31,215 bases of DNA from an uncultured Muribaculum sp. (GTDB lineage: Bacteria; Bacteroidota; Bacteroidia; Bacteroidales; Muribaculaceae), in assembly GCA_910578835.1 (NCBI GenBank), contig CAJTSK010000018.1, positions 1-31,215 on the forward strand. Direction: 5' to 3'. Below the pieces are notes generated by a model. It saw nothing but the letters and a program-made list of their open reading frames with translations, ran no database searches and was not told the origin of the DNA. Below, in pieces: positions 1 through 7,289 of the stretch. The stretch's first letter is position 1. Each line of letters begins with the position of its first letter. The position numbers and the translations under genes are program-made.

Positions 1-5
1 CGGGT

Positions 6-42
6 GGTCCCCTTTTCAAATGCCACCTGGGTCCCTTTTCAA
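6..42. repeat. Two direct copies of a 13-nt motif at the window edge
   Basis: GGTCCCCTTTTCAA (6-19) and GGTCCCTTTTCAA (30-42) are near-identical direct repeats 24 bp apart, and short GGTGG/CCACC arms (3-7, 23-27) lie around them. Spaced repeats of this kind are known inside the ends of some insertion sequences, for example the IS21 family, so this may be the terminus of an element lying to the left. No transposase gene is visible here and the link is an inference. Confidence 0.3.
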
Positions 43-77
43 CTGTTAGCTACACTAATGAGCAAGGAGATAATATA

Positions 78-1205
78 ATGAAACTGCGTAATATCATCTT
101 AGGTGAAGGAATAGAAGAAATCGGCGCAAATGCATTTGCCTATTCAATGCGTCTGAAAGAGTTGACGCTGCCATCAACATTACGCAGGCTCGGTGACGGA
201 TGCTTTAGAGAATGCTATAATTTATGCGGTTCCCCGCTTGTATTACCTGAAGGCTTAGAAGAGATTGGCAACTCATGCTTTACAAGCTGCACGGAGCTGT
301 CGGAAGTAGTGCTTCCTTCGACCATAAAAAGTATCGGCAACTCTGCTTTCAGCAACACACGACTTTCAAAAATCAATTTTCCGGAAGGGCTGGAGGAGAT
401 TGGCGACGGGGCATTTTACGGCTCAGGTCTCAGCGAGGTCATCCTCCCCGAATCATGCCTTACATTCAAAGGCTCCGAACAATTTGCATACAATTACAGT
501 CTTAGACAGCTTAGGCTTCCTGACGGACTTACAGCAGTGCCTGCCAACATAGCCTCCGGTTGCCCGAGACTCTCGGAAGTCAACATCCCTTCAAAAGCTG
601 TCACCATCGGCAGCGAAGCGTTTTACGGATGTCCGTTGAGCGGGACGCTTACTCTCCCTGAAGGACTGACTGATATCGGGGATAACGCATTTTACGGATG
701 CACCGGGCTGAAAGAAGTCTCTTTCCCCTCATCACTGAAGACTCTCGGAAGGGAAAGCTGCGCGGAATGGTCGGGCGTAAAAAGGATATATTGTCACGGT
801 GAGATTCCTGCCAAATGTCAGATTACCGGAAACGGCACAGGCCCGTTCGGGAAGCCTGACACGAGCGTAAACGGAGGTATCCTGCCCAATATTCCGGTCT
901 ATATCCCGGTAGGGTCGCTTGAAAGCTACCGCAAGTCGAAGGGATGGAACATATTTTTCAACTACATAGAGCTGGAGAACTTTACGGCAATCCAAACAGT
1001 AGAAGATAACGGCAACGCTACAGTGACATGCCACGGCGGCAATATAATCATCAACGCAAAAGCCGGCGAAGACTATTCGGTGTACTCGCTCGACGGCAGC
1101 ATTATCGCTTCGGGAAAAGTCAATGACACGGATGTCAGCGTAGCCGTATCAACCGGCTGTTACATCGTGAAGGTGGCCGGCAATGCCGTCAAAATAAAGA
1201 TGTAA
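78..1205 (+). CDS. BspA-like leucine-rich repeat protein, possibly 5'-truncated
   Basis: The protein is built from LRR_5 (BspA/Treponema pallidum type) repeats of the form LPEGLEEIGxxxFxxCxxLxEVxLP, running from the first residues to about residue 250. It ends in a small beta-rich tail (about 305-375, with VYSLDGSIIASG and a GCYIVKV stretch) resembling the C-terminal sorting tails of type IX-secreted Bacteroidetes proteins. Such proteins are usually surface exposed and bind host or bacterial partners. There is no signal peptide: the first repeat starts directly at the ATG. AAGGAGA (64-70) is a good Shine-Dalgarno match for ATG 78, but the reading frame is also open back to base 1, so the true start may lie outside the window or may have been lost through an insertion upstream. 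Its 3' end faces the DUF4919 gene 46 bp away. The family call is firm; the start and function are not. Confidence 0.85.
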   Translation: MKLRNIILGEGIEEIGANAFAYSMRLKELTLPSTLRRLGDGCFRECYNLCGSPLVLPEGLEEIGNSCFTSCTELSEVVLPSTIKSIGNSAFSNTRLSKINFPEGLEEIGDGAFYGSGLSEVILPESCLTFKGSEQFAYNYSLRQLRLPDGLTAVPANIASGCPRLSEVNIPSKAVTIGSEAFYGCPLSGTLTLPEGLTDIGDNAFYGCTGLKEVSFPSSLKTLGRESCAEWSGVKRIYCHGEIPAKCQITGNGTGPFGKPDTSVNGGILPNIPVYIPVGSLESYRKSKGWNIFFNYIELENFTAIQTVEDNGNATVTCHGGNIIINAKAGEDYSVYSLDGSIIASGKVNDTDVSVAVSTGCYIVKVAGNAVKIKM

Positions 1206-1251
1206 CAACAGCTGCTTACACTGCACGACGACCTATATCCCCGGCGTAGAG

Positions 1252-1977
1252 CTACTCTTCGTCGGGGAATTTACGATAATACTCCTGAAGGATGTAGAGC
1301 ACGTTGAAATAGAAGCCCTTAGGGTCGCCCTTACCATCCTTGGGCTTTACGGTGATATAGTCGAAATGAGGCGGGCGGTCCTCCTGACCTTCCACTACAT
1401 AATCCTGGAAGTTGAGCAGATTGTATTCATGCTGCGGGTTGATGATTACCCATGCATTATCCTGGTCAAGACCGGTGCCGGTCGACACTATCGCCTCAAG
1501 TATATGGTTGAGCTTATATTGCAGTATATTGGCAAGGTTGTTTTTCTTTTTCTCGCGATAGGCGTAAATCAGAAACGACATCTGGCGCAAATCAAACGGG
1601 TCATCCTTCAGCGACAGCTCGGCATACTTGATTATCGTGTCACACTCGGCAAGGGTGTGCTTGTCGCGATAATAGAGATTTTCCATCTTTGAGGAGTAGC
1701 TGCTCCGCCTGTAAGGGTTGTAATCTTCCTGAAATACATATCCGAGATACAGGTGACGAAACTGGTCGAGCGTCATCGATGTGTCGTTGGACTCAAACTG
1801 CTTCATCAGCTTGGGATAATAATATTTTGACGAAGGGTCGTTGACTTCCTTCTTTATCTTCTCCATGTCGGGCTTTTCCGGCTTCAGCTTCTTGTCGCCG
1901 CGCTTTGCGTCGACGGTGAAGGCGGCGCAGGCAAGCAGGGCGGATATCACTAATAACAATACTCTTTTCATGACCAT
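1252..1977 (-). CDS. DUF4919 family secreted protein
   Basis: This is a 241-residue protein with an N-terminal signal (VLLLVISALLACAAFTVDA) followed by a charged linker and a soluble domain recognised as DUF4919. DUF4919 is a Bacteroidetes family of unknown function, usually exported to the periplasm or envelope. LLAC resembles a weak lipobox, so a lipoprotein cannot be excluded. Two starts are possible, ATG 1977 and ATG 1971; the second (MKRVLLL) gives the more usual signal peptide. It lies 5 bp after the stop of the DUF456-like gene and is probably the last gene of the rel-pgpH transcription unit. No clear terminator is visible in the 46 bp before the convergent LRR gene. No enzymatic role can be assigned. 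Confidence 0.8.
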   Translation of the reverse strand: MVMKRVLLLVISALLACAAFTVDAKRGDKKLKPEKPDMEKIKKEVNDPSSKYYYPKLMKQFESNDTSMTLDQFRHLYLGYVFQEDYNPYRRSSYSSKMENLYYRDKHTLAECDTIIKYAELSLKDDPFDLRQMSFLIYAYREKKKNNLANILQYKLNHILEAIVSTGTGLDQDNAWVIINPQHEYNLLNFQDYVVEGQEDRPPHFDYITVKPKDGKGDPKGFYFNVLYILQEYYRKFPDEE

Positions 1978-1982
1978 AAAAT

Positions 1983-2498
1983 TTATAACTGGCTAAGGGC
2001 GAAACCGGGATAATGCTCCATCACCACAAGCAGCAAGGCTATGCCTATAAGCCCGAGAGTGACCACAGCCGGCAACCCCTTGGCACAAAGATACTGAAAA
2101 AATCTTGACGACGGAAAACCGAGCGACCTCCCGCCGGGGGTGCGCGTATAGGCGAGCGCACCCAAAACCACGCCCGTAGCGGCTCCTGTCACCGCCCAGG
2201 CAAGAGAGAACCCCGTCATACCGACAAACAAGCCTACAAGTCCTCCTACTCCCATATAAGCCATGCCGTTGGTAGCCCGCGCGACAGCCGGGGGCAGAAG
2301 GAGGTCGATTACGACCACGACCGCCACGATTATGCCCCACGATGTAAGCAATCCTACCGAGGGGTGTATCACGCCGCTCCAGCGGAGCAGCCACAAGCCG
2401 ACATAGGCGAGAACGGCTCCCGGCACATAAGGGCGCAATATCGCCATGAACCCCGCGACAAGGGCTACTATGCCTGATATTAATAACAGTGTTGACAT
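1983..2498 (-). CDS. Small membrane protein, DUF456-like
   Basis: The 171-residue protein is almost entirely hydrophobic, with about four to five membrane segments. Features include an N-terminal helix (MSTLLLISGIVALVAGFMAI), a region around IVAVVVVIDLLLPP and a glycine-rich helix pair (YMGVGGLVGLFVGMTGFSLA). The arrangement of an early Pro/Gly segment, a D-hydrophobic-PP motif and Gly-rich paired helices fits the DUF456 inner-membrane family, whose function is unknown. It lies between pgpH (46 bp upstream) and DUF4919 (5 bp downstream) on the same strand, so co-transcription is likely. The family assignment rests on pattern recognition only; a generic small membrane protein is the alternative. 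Confidence 0.6.
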   Translation of the reverse strand: MSTLLLISGIVALVAGFMAILRPYVPGAVLAYVGLWLLRWSGVIHPSVGLLTSWGIIVAVVVVIDLLLPPAVARATNGMAYMGVGGLVGLFVGMTGFSLAWAVTGAATGVVLGALAYTRTPGGRSLGFPSSRFFQYLCAKGLPAVVTLGLIGIALLLVVMEHYPGFALSQL

Positions 2499-2544
2499 AG
2501 GGCTTGAGGTATTATATAATTATAACAGCCACGGAGGAGTAAAG

Positions 2545-4611
2545 TTAGGCATCGGCCTTCTCAGCCGCCTCTTCTTTCTTCAGGTCGGGGTAACTCACGC
2601 GGGCATGATACATTGTGCGCAGACGCTCGATAAACGCATTTTTAATCACATTGACATCGCGGAACGAGATGGGCGACTCATCGTGCAGCCCGTCGCGTAT
2701 CTGACCGTCGATTATACGGTTGACGAGGTCGGTGATAGCAGGCACGGTATGCTCCTTCAACGAGCGTGACGCCGCCTCCACCGCATCAGCCATCATGAGT
2801 ATCGAGGTCTCCTTGGTCTGCGGGTTAGGTCCCGGATAGGTGAAAGGAGCCGGGTCTACATCTTCGTCGGGATGAGCGTTGCAATATGTATTGTAAAAAT
2901 ACTTTGCCCTTCCCGCGCCATGATGCTGAAGTATGAAATCAGTGATTACCGTGGGGAGCTTAGCCTTTTCAGCCCGCTTCAATCCGTCGTACACATGGTT
3001 GATCACGATACGCGCACTTTGTACGGGACTGAGCGTGTCGTGCGGGTTGACCCCATGCTGGTTTTCGGTAAAAAACGCCGGGTTGTTAATCTTGCCGATA
3101 TCATGGTAAAGCGCACCGGTACGCACCAGCTGTACATTGGCGCCTATACGGTGGGCGGCATCGGAAGCAAGGTTGCTCACCTGCATCGAGTGCTGGAATG
3201 TGCCCGGACACTCCTCGGAAAGCTCACGCAACACGGGATTGTTGACATCGCTCAGCTCGACAAGAGTAACCGACGACACGAAGCCGAATATCTTTTCCAG
3301 GATAAACACAAGCACGTAGGTAAACGAGATAAGCACGGCATTGATGGCGAAGAACCCGAACATGCGGGTGCTGAGCTTGTCGGCAGAGCCTGACTGCATC
3401 ACCTCTACCGCCACGTAGGCCACGCAGTAGGCGAGAAATACAAATATCGCCGCCCTCACAAGCTGCGACCTGCGGTTAAGCTCTTTTAGCGACGTGATGG
3501 CGACAATGCCCGCCACAAGCTGTACAAAGATAAATTCCAGAGGAAAAGTGGCGATAAGCGTGCAAAGCATAATCTCGGTGATAAACACAAAATACGCTGT
3601 GCGGCCGTCGAAAAACACCACCATGAGTATCGCCACCACTGTGAACGGCACCATGTAAAGTCCTCCGCGGAAAGTCTCCGACATACCGTAGGCAAACAGT
3701 ACAAACGCGGTCAACATGGTCATTATGAACACCATGGCACGGGGATTGCGGAATGTGCGCCAACGGAAATAAAACAGAAAGAGATAAAGCGACGAAAGGA
3801 TGACAACCACGTAAAGCAGCTGACCCAGAATAGGATAATAATGGCGGTCGACCTTGCTTGGCGAACGTGAACCGGATATGCGGTCGTAGGTCTTGAGAAG
3901 CGTGTAAAGCTCCGGGGTCACGATATCTCCCTTGTCAATTATGCGCTCGCCCTGCTGTATGACCCCTATAGGCGCCATCGCTTTCTGCATCACCTCGCCG
4001 AGAAGACGGCGCGTGGCGACTGAATCAAGCACCACATTAGGCACCAGAAACTGCGACATCGACGTCTGCTCGATTGCCGAGCGGAAATTGGGGTCGGTAA
4101 ACATGCTGTCGAGGCTTGCATAGGCGGCACGCGCCGACAGGAAATTATCGGCAGGGAGCGTAATCGCCGTATTATCGTGGATAAACCTCACGTCATGCAG
4201 CTTTCCACTCTTCACTTCCTGATAGGTCTCCTGGTCGACAATGCCGTTTTCAAGAAGCTTCCTGAGCGCGTTTATCAGCTTATTGCGTTCACCCGGCGTA
4301 AGATTTATGTCGGGGGTGTGGTTGACACGCGTGGCATAAGCGGCAAGAGTCGTCTTCTCGCTGTTGATGTCGCGCTGATATACAGGCACAAAAGTACGGG
4401 AAATACTGTCACGCACCATCGCCATGCTTATCGAGTCAAGATAGATAGGCATGTCACTCGGAGCTGTCAGCAGGGAGTAAGCCCATGGTTTTCCCATCTC
4501 ATACTGATAAGAATGTTTGTCGTTGCGGGGCATAAGCCCTATTATAACCGTCACTGCCCCCACAAAAAGCAGTAGGCGCAACAATGAGTCTTTTGTGAAT
4601 CTCTTTTCCAT
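2545..4611 (-). CDS. pgpH: 7TM-HD (PgpH-type) cyclic-di-AMP phosphodiesterase
   Basis: The domain order is that of PgpH/7TM-7TMR-HD proteins. There is one N-terminal membrane helix (LLRLLLFVGAVTVIIGLMP), an extracytoplasmic region of about 230 residues, a cluster of about seven membrane helices (roughly 270-450) and a cytoplasmic HD domain with HSMQVSNLA and the metal-binding H503-D504 in LYHDIGKI. Characterised members hydrolyse c-di-AMP to pApA at the inner membrane. The chosen start is ATG 4611 (MEKRFTKDSLLR, 688 residues), which leads directly into the first helix. An in-frame ATG at 4656 adds 15 residues encoded by the terminal repeat of the inserted element and is probably an artefact of that insertion. 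Rel lies upstream on the same strand; in other bacteria (p)ppGpp inhibits this type of phosphodiesterase. The element places the gene only 5 bp behind foreign DNA, so its expression signals must lie inside or beyond the element. Confidence 0.9.
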   Translation of the reverse strand: MEKRFTKDSLLRLLLFVGAVTVIIGLMPRNDKHSYQYEMGKPWAYSLLTAPSDMPIYLDSISMAMVRDSISRTFVPVYQRDINSEKTTLAAYATRVNHTPDINLTPGERNKLINALRKLLENGIVDQETYQEVKSGKLHDVRFIHDNTAITLPADNFLSARAAYASLDSMFTDPNFRSAIEQTSMSQFLVPNVVLDSVATRRLLGEVMQKAMAPIGVIQQGERIIDKGDIVTPELYTLLKTYDRISGSRSPSKVDRHYYPILGQLLYVVVILSSLYLFLFYFRWRTFRNPRAMVFIMTMLTAFVLFAYGMSETFRGGLYMVPFTVVAILMVVFFDGRTAYFVFITEIMLCTLIATFPLEFIFVQLVAGIVAITSLKELNRRSQLVRAAIFVFLAYCVAYVAVEVMQSGSADKLSTRMFGFFAINAVLISFTYVLVFILEKIFGFVSSVTLVELSDVNNPVLRELSEECPGTFQHSMQVSNLASDAAHRIGANVQLVRTGALYHDIGKINNPAFFTENQHGVNPHDTLSPVQSARIVINHVYDGLKRAEKAKLPTVITDFILQHHGAGRAKYFYNTYCNAHPDEDVDPAPFTYPGPNPQTKETSILMMADAVEAASRSLKEHTVPAITDLVNRIIDGQIRDGLHDESPISFRDVNVIKNAFIERLRTMYHARVSYPDLKKEEAAEKADA

Positions 4612-4616
4612 ATTAA

Positions 4617-4917
4617 GAGCTTGTTTAATAATAACTGTTGCCGTCAGGGCTGTCATTCGTCGAGCAGATTTTTGCTTGTGATGAGGGAGTTATGGGGTTC
4701 CATAACGACCGAAGAGCAGGCGGAAAGATGCCGGTGAATGACCGACGGGAGGTAATTTGTTTCATATCGTTGATATATTTTTGCATTTGTTCCAAAGACC
4801 GTCAATGGGTTGAGTGATTATAAAGTCACCTTTGGTCTCGTATATCTTGGTCGCTTTTCGCCCTGTTCCTCTCAAGCTATACGACCCTGACGGCAACATT
4901 TATTATTAAACAAGCTC
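4617..4917. mobile_element. MITE-like element, copy 1 (301 bp)
   Basis: This non-autonomous element starts GAGCTTGTTTAATAATAA and ends with the matching inverted sequence. The terminal inverted repeats are 33 bp with one mismatch (C/A at repeat position 19). It is flanked by a direct TAA duplication (4614-4616 and 4918-4920). It carries no transposase and is highly similar to the copy at 16356-16703, from which it differs by a 47-bp gap near the right end and about 20 scattered substitutions. GAG ends with a 3-bp TNA target duplication are the hallmark of the IS1031 group of the IS5 family, so such a transposase is the likely helper. It lies between the rel stop and the pgpH start. Confidence 0.88.
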
Positions 4918-4924
4918 TAAATCA

Positions 4925-7153
4925 CTAATTGACACGGCTCGCCTTCTGAACCCCCTTTATCTGCCGCAACTTGGCACAGAGGTCGGTGACTACCTTGGTA
5001 TCGTTGACAAGCACAGAGAGGTCGCAATGAAACACTTCATTATCGGCCTCGATGTCAAGCTTACGTATATTTATGGCGAGATGCATCGATATCATCTGAA
5101 TAATTTCCTGAAGTATTCCGAATCGGTCGACACCCTCGATTCTGATATTGGCAAGGAATTTTCCGGTATGAGCCGCCCATGCCGTATTGAGTATCCGCCT
5201 GCCGTAGCTCGCTTTCAGCACCTGTGCGCGAGGGCATGTGAGTGAGTGCAGCTCTACCTCGCCGTTGTCGTTGACCCATCCCATCACATCGTCGCCGGGA
5301 AGGGGGCTGCAACAGTCAGCCATGATAAAATTGGTGCCGCCTTCATCGGCACGCAGTATGTAAGTCTCCTTGTAATTGATTTCCGGCTTTTCCTTTTCCG
5401 GGGCTATCTCGACACTTTTCTTTCCTTTCAGCGGGCGGAGTATCTTTGAGAACAGAGATGACGACGCAGGGCGGAGCGACTTTGCAAGATAAGCCGGAAT
5501 AACAGCCTCCTCGCTTCCAAGAGCGGTGAAAAGCTCCTCCTTGTTCTGGAAATGAGTGGCACCAAGCACCTTGGTCACTATCTCGTTGGTTTCGGTCACG
5601 CCATTTTCTTGAAGAAATGTCTCGTAAATCGCCTTTCCCTTTTCCACCACGGGCTGGAGCTCTTTTCGCAATGCGGCGCGCAGACGCGTCTTACCTTTAG
5701 CCGTGGCAAGGAAGTTAATCCACTCCTTCTTGGGTGTCTGCGACTGTGAAGTCAACACCTCCACCTGGTCGCCCGACTGCAGGCGATGGCTCAACGGCAC
5801 AAGCTTATGGTTGACCTTTCCGGCTATACAATGGATACCAATCTGGGAGTGAAGCCCAAACGCCACGTCAAGCACCGTCGAGTTATTGGGGAGCGTAAGC
5901 AATTCGCCCTTGGGCGTAAACACCACGATTTCCGAAGAAAACAGGTTAAGTTTAAGAGTGTCGAGGAAGTCAATCGCGTCAGGTTCGGGATTGTCAAGGA
6001 TATCCTTGATTGTTGCAAGCCACGCGTTAAGCTCGCTCTCTTCCTCCCCTTCCCCGATTTTATATTTCCAGTGGGCGGCAAAACCGAGCTCGGCAATCTC
6101 ATCCATGCGGCGTGAGCGTATCTGCACCTCCACCCAGTTGCCGTCAGGCCCCATCACGGTAAGATGGAGCGCCTGGTAACCGTTAGCCTTGGGCACGCTG
6201 ATCCAGTCGCGTGTACGCTCGGGATGCAGCTTGTAAAGGTCGGTGATTGCCGAGTAAATCTGCCAGCAAATAGCCTTTTCCTGACTTATGTCGTCGCAGT
6301 CAAATATGATACGCATGGCATAGAGGTCATACACCTCCTCAAAGGGGATATGCTTGTTTTCCATCTTGCGCCATATCGAATACACCGATTTCAGGCGCGC
6401 CTTTGCCTCATATTTGAGTCCCATCTCCTGGAGTTTCTCCTTGATGGGCAACGAAAAATCATTATATACCGACGCACGGCGTGCCTCGGAAGCGCGTATC
6501 TGCTCGCTTATCTGCCCGTAAGCCACCGGATGCTCATACTTGAAGCTCAAATCCTCCAGCTCGGTTTTTATCGCAAACAGTCCCAGACGATGGGCAAGAG
6601 GAGCATAGATATAGAGGGTCTCGCCGGCAATCTTATACTGCTTGTTGGGCGACATCGACCCGAGAGTGCGCATGTTGTGCAGGCGGTCTGCCATCTTCAG
6701 GAGCACGACCCGTATATCCTCGCTCATGGTAAGGAGCAGCTTACGGAAATTTTCGGCCTGAGCCGACGCCTTGTCACCGAATATACCGCCTGAAATCTTG
6801 GTAAGCCCCGCGACCAACTGGGCTATCTTCTTGCCGAAATGCTGCTCGATATCCTCGACAGTATATTCCGTGTCCTCCACTACATCGTGGAGAAACGCCG
6901 CGCAGATAGAAGTGGAGCCAAGCCCCATCTCCTGACTGGCAATCTTTGCCACCGCGATAGGATGGAGTATATATGGCTCACCGGAACGGCGCCTGATACC
7001 TTTATGAGCTTCCTTTGCAAAGCGGTAGGCACGTTCAATAATCTCCACTTTCTTGCGGTGGTTGCTTGCAAGATAGCCGTTAAGTACATCGCGGAATTCA
7101 TCCTCTACCATGCGGTCTTCCTCTTCAAGCGTGAGTTTATTGCGTTCTTCCAT
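4925..7153 (-). CDS. rel: Bifunctional (p)ppGpp synthetase/hydrolase (Rel/SpoT)
   Basis: The 742-residue protein has the standard long RSH layout. An N-terminal HD hydrolase domain carries H89-D90 and E93-D94 in LHDVVEDT. The synthetase domain (about 235-350) contains VYDLYAMRIIFD and the substrate-binding stretch WISVPKANGYQALHLTV. Then come a TGS domain (about 410-470, beginning VFTPKGELLTLP), a conserved-cysteine region with DCCSPLPGDDV and a C-terminal ACT domain (about 665-740). The intact HDxxED motif suggests that it both makes and degrades the alarmone. It is cytosolic and ribosome-regulated in known relatives. The start at ATG 7153 fits the family length. It diverges from the PatB-type gene across 136 bp and would be the first gene of a unit continuing into pgpH were it not for the element inserted 5 bp after its stop. 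Confidence 0.97.
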   Translation of the reverse strand: MEERNKLTLEEEDRMVEDEFRDVLNGYLASNHRKKVEIIERAYRFAKEAHKGIRRRSGEPYILHPIAVAKIASQEMGLGSTSICAAFLHDVVEDTEYTVEDIEQHFGKKIAQLVAGLTKISGGIFGDKASAQAENFRKLLLTMSEDIRVVLLKMADRLHNMRTLGSMSPNKQYKIAGETLYIYAPLAHRLGLFAIKTELEDLSFKYEHPVAYGQISEQIRASEARRASVYNDFSLPIKEKLQEMGLKYEAKARLKSVYSIWRKMENKHIPFEEVYDLYAMRIIFDCDDISQEKAICWQIYSAITDLYKLHPERTRDWISVPKANGYQALHLTVMGPDGNWVEVQIRSRRMDEIAELGFAAHWKYKIGEGEEESELNAWLATIKDILDNPEPDAIDFLDTLKLNLFSSEIVVFTPKGELLTLPNNSTVLDVAFGLHSQIGIHCIAGKVNHKLVPLSHRLQSGDQVEVLTSQSQTPKKEWINFLATAKGKTRLRAALRKELQPVVEKGKAIYETFLQENGVTETNEIVTKVLGATHFQNKEELFTALGSEEAVIPAYLAKSLRPASSSLFSKILRPLKGKKSVEIAPEKEKPEINYKETYILRADEGGTNFIMADCCSPLPGDDVMGWVNDNGEVELHSLTCPRAQVLKASYGRRILNTAWAAHTGKFLANIRIEGVDRFGILQEIIQMISMHLAINIRKLDIEADNEVFHCDLSVLVNDTKVVTDLCAKLRQIKGVQKASRVN

Positions 7154-7220
7154 TGATACGTCGGTTAATTTTTAACTTTGATTGTAGCATTCAGGCACAT
7201 TAAAGTCGCCGTATGAGTTA

Positions 7221-7228
7221 CAAACTTA
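7221..7228 (-). promoter_or_regulatory. Possible -7 box upstream of rel
   Basis: CAAACTTA on the plus strand reads TAAGTTTG on the minus strand, matching the Bacteroidetes TAnnTTTG box about 68 bp upstream of the rel start. No TTTG-like -33 box is seen at the expected distance, so this is a weak call. Confidence 0.35.
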
Positions 7229-7237
7229 ACAAAAAAG

Positions 7238-7270
7238 ATTGAATTGGTCATACTAAAAATCGTATATTTG
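7238..7270 (+). promoter_or_regulatory. Promoter of the PatB-type lyase gene
   Basis: TATATTTG (7263-7270) matches the Bacteroidetes -7 consensus TAnnTTTG. ATTG at 7238-7241 lies 21 bp upstream as a partial -33 box. Transcription would start near 7277, about 13 bp before the ATG at 7290, which also argues against the TTG at 7284 as the start. Confidence 0.7.
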
Positions 7271-7289
7271 CAGAAAAATAGCTTTGCAA

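Noticed and set aside
2872..3393. 173-residue plus-strand ORF antisense to pgpH
   Set aside because: It is a shadow of the well supported pgpH frame, with no recognisable family.
4612..4656. N-terminal extension of PgpH as genuine coding sequence
   Set aside because: It is encoded by the terminal repeat of the inserted element and precedes the membrane helix at which the native protein starts; kept only as an observation.
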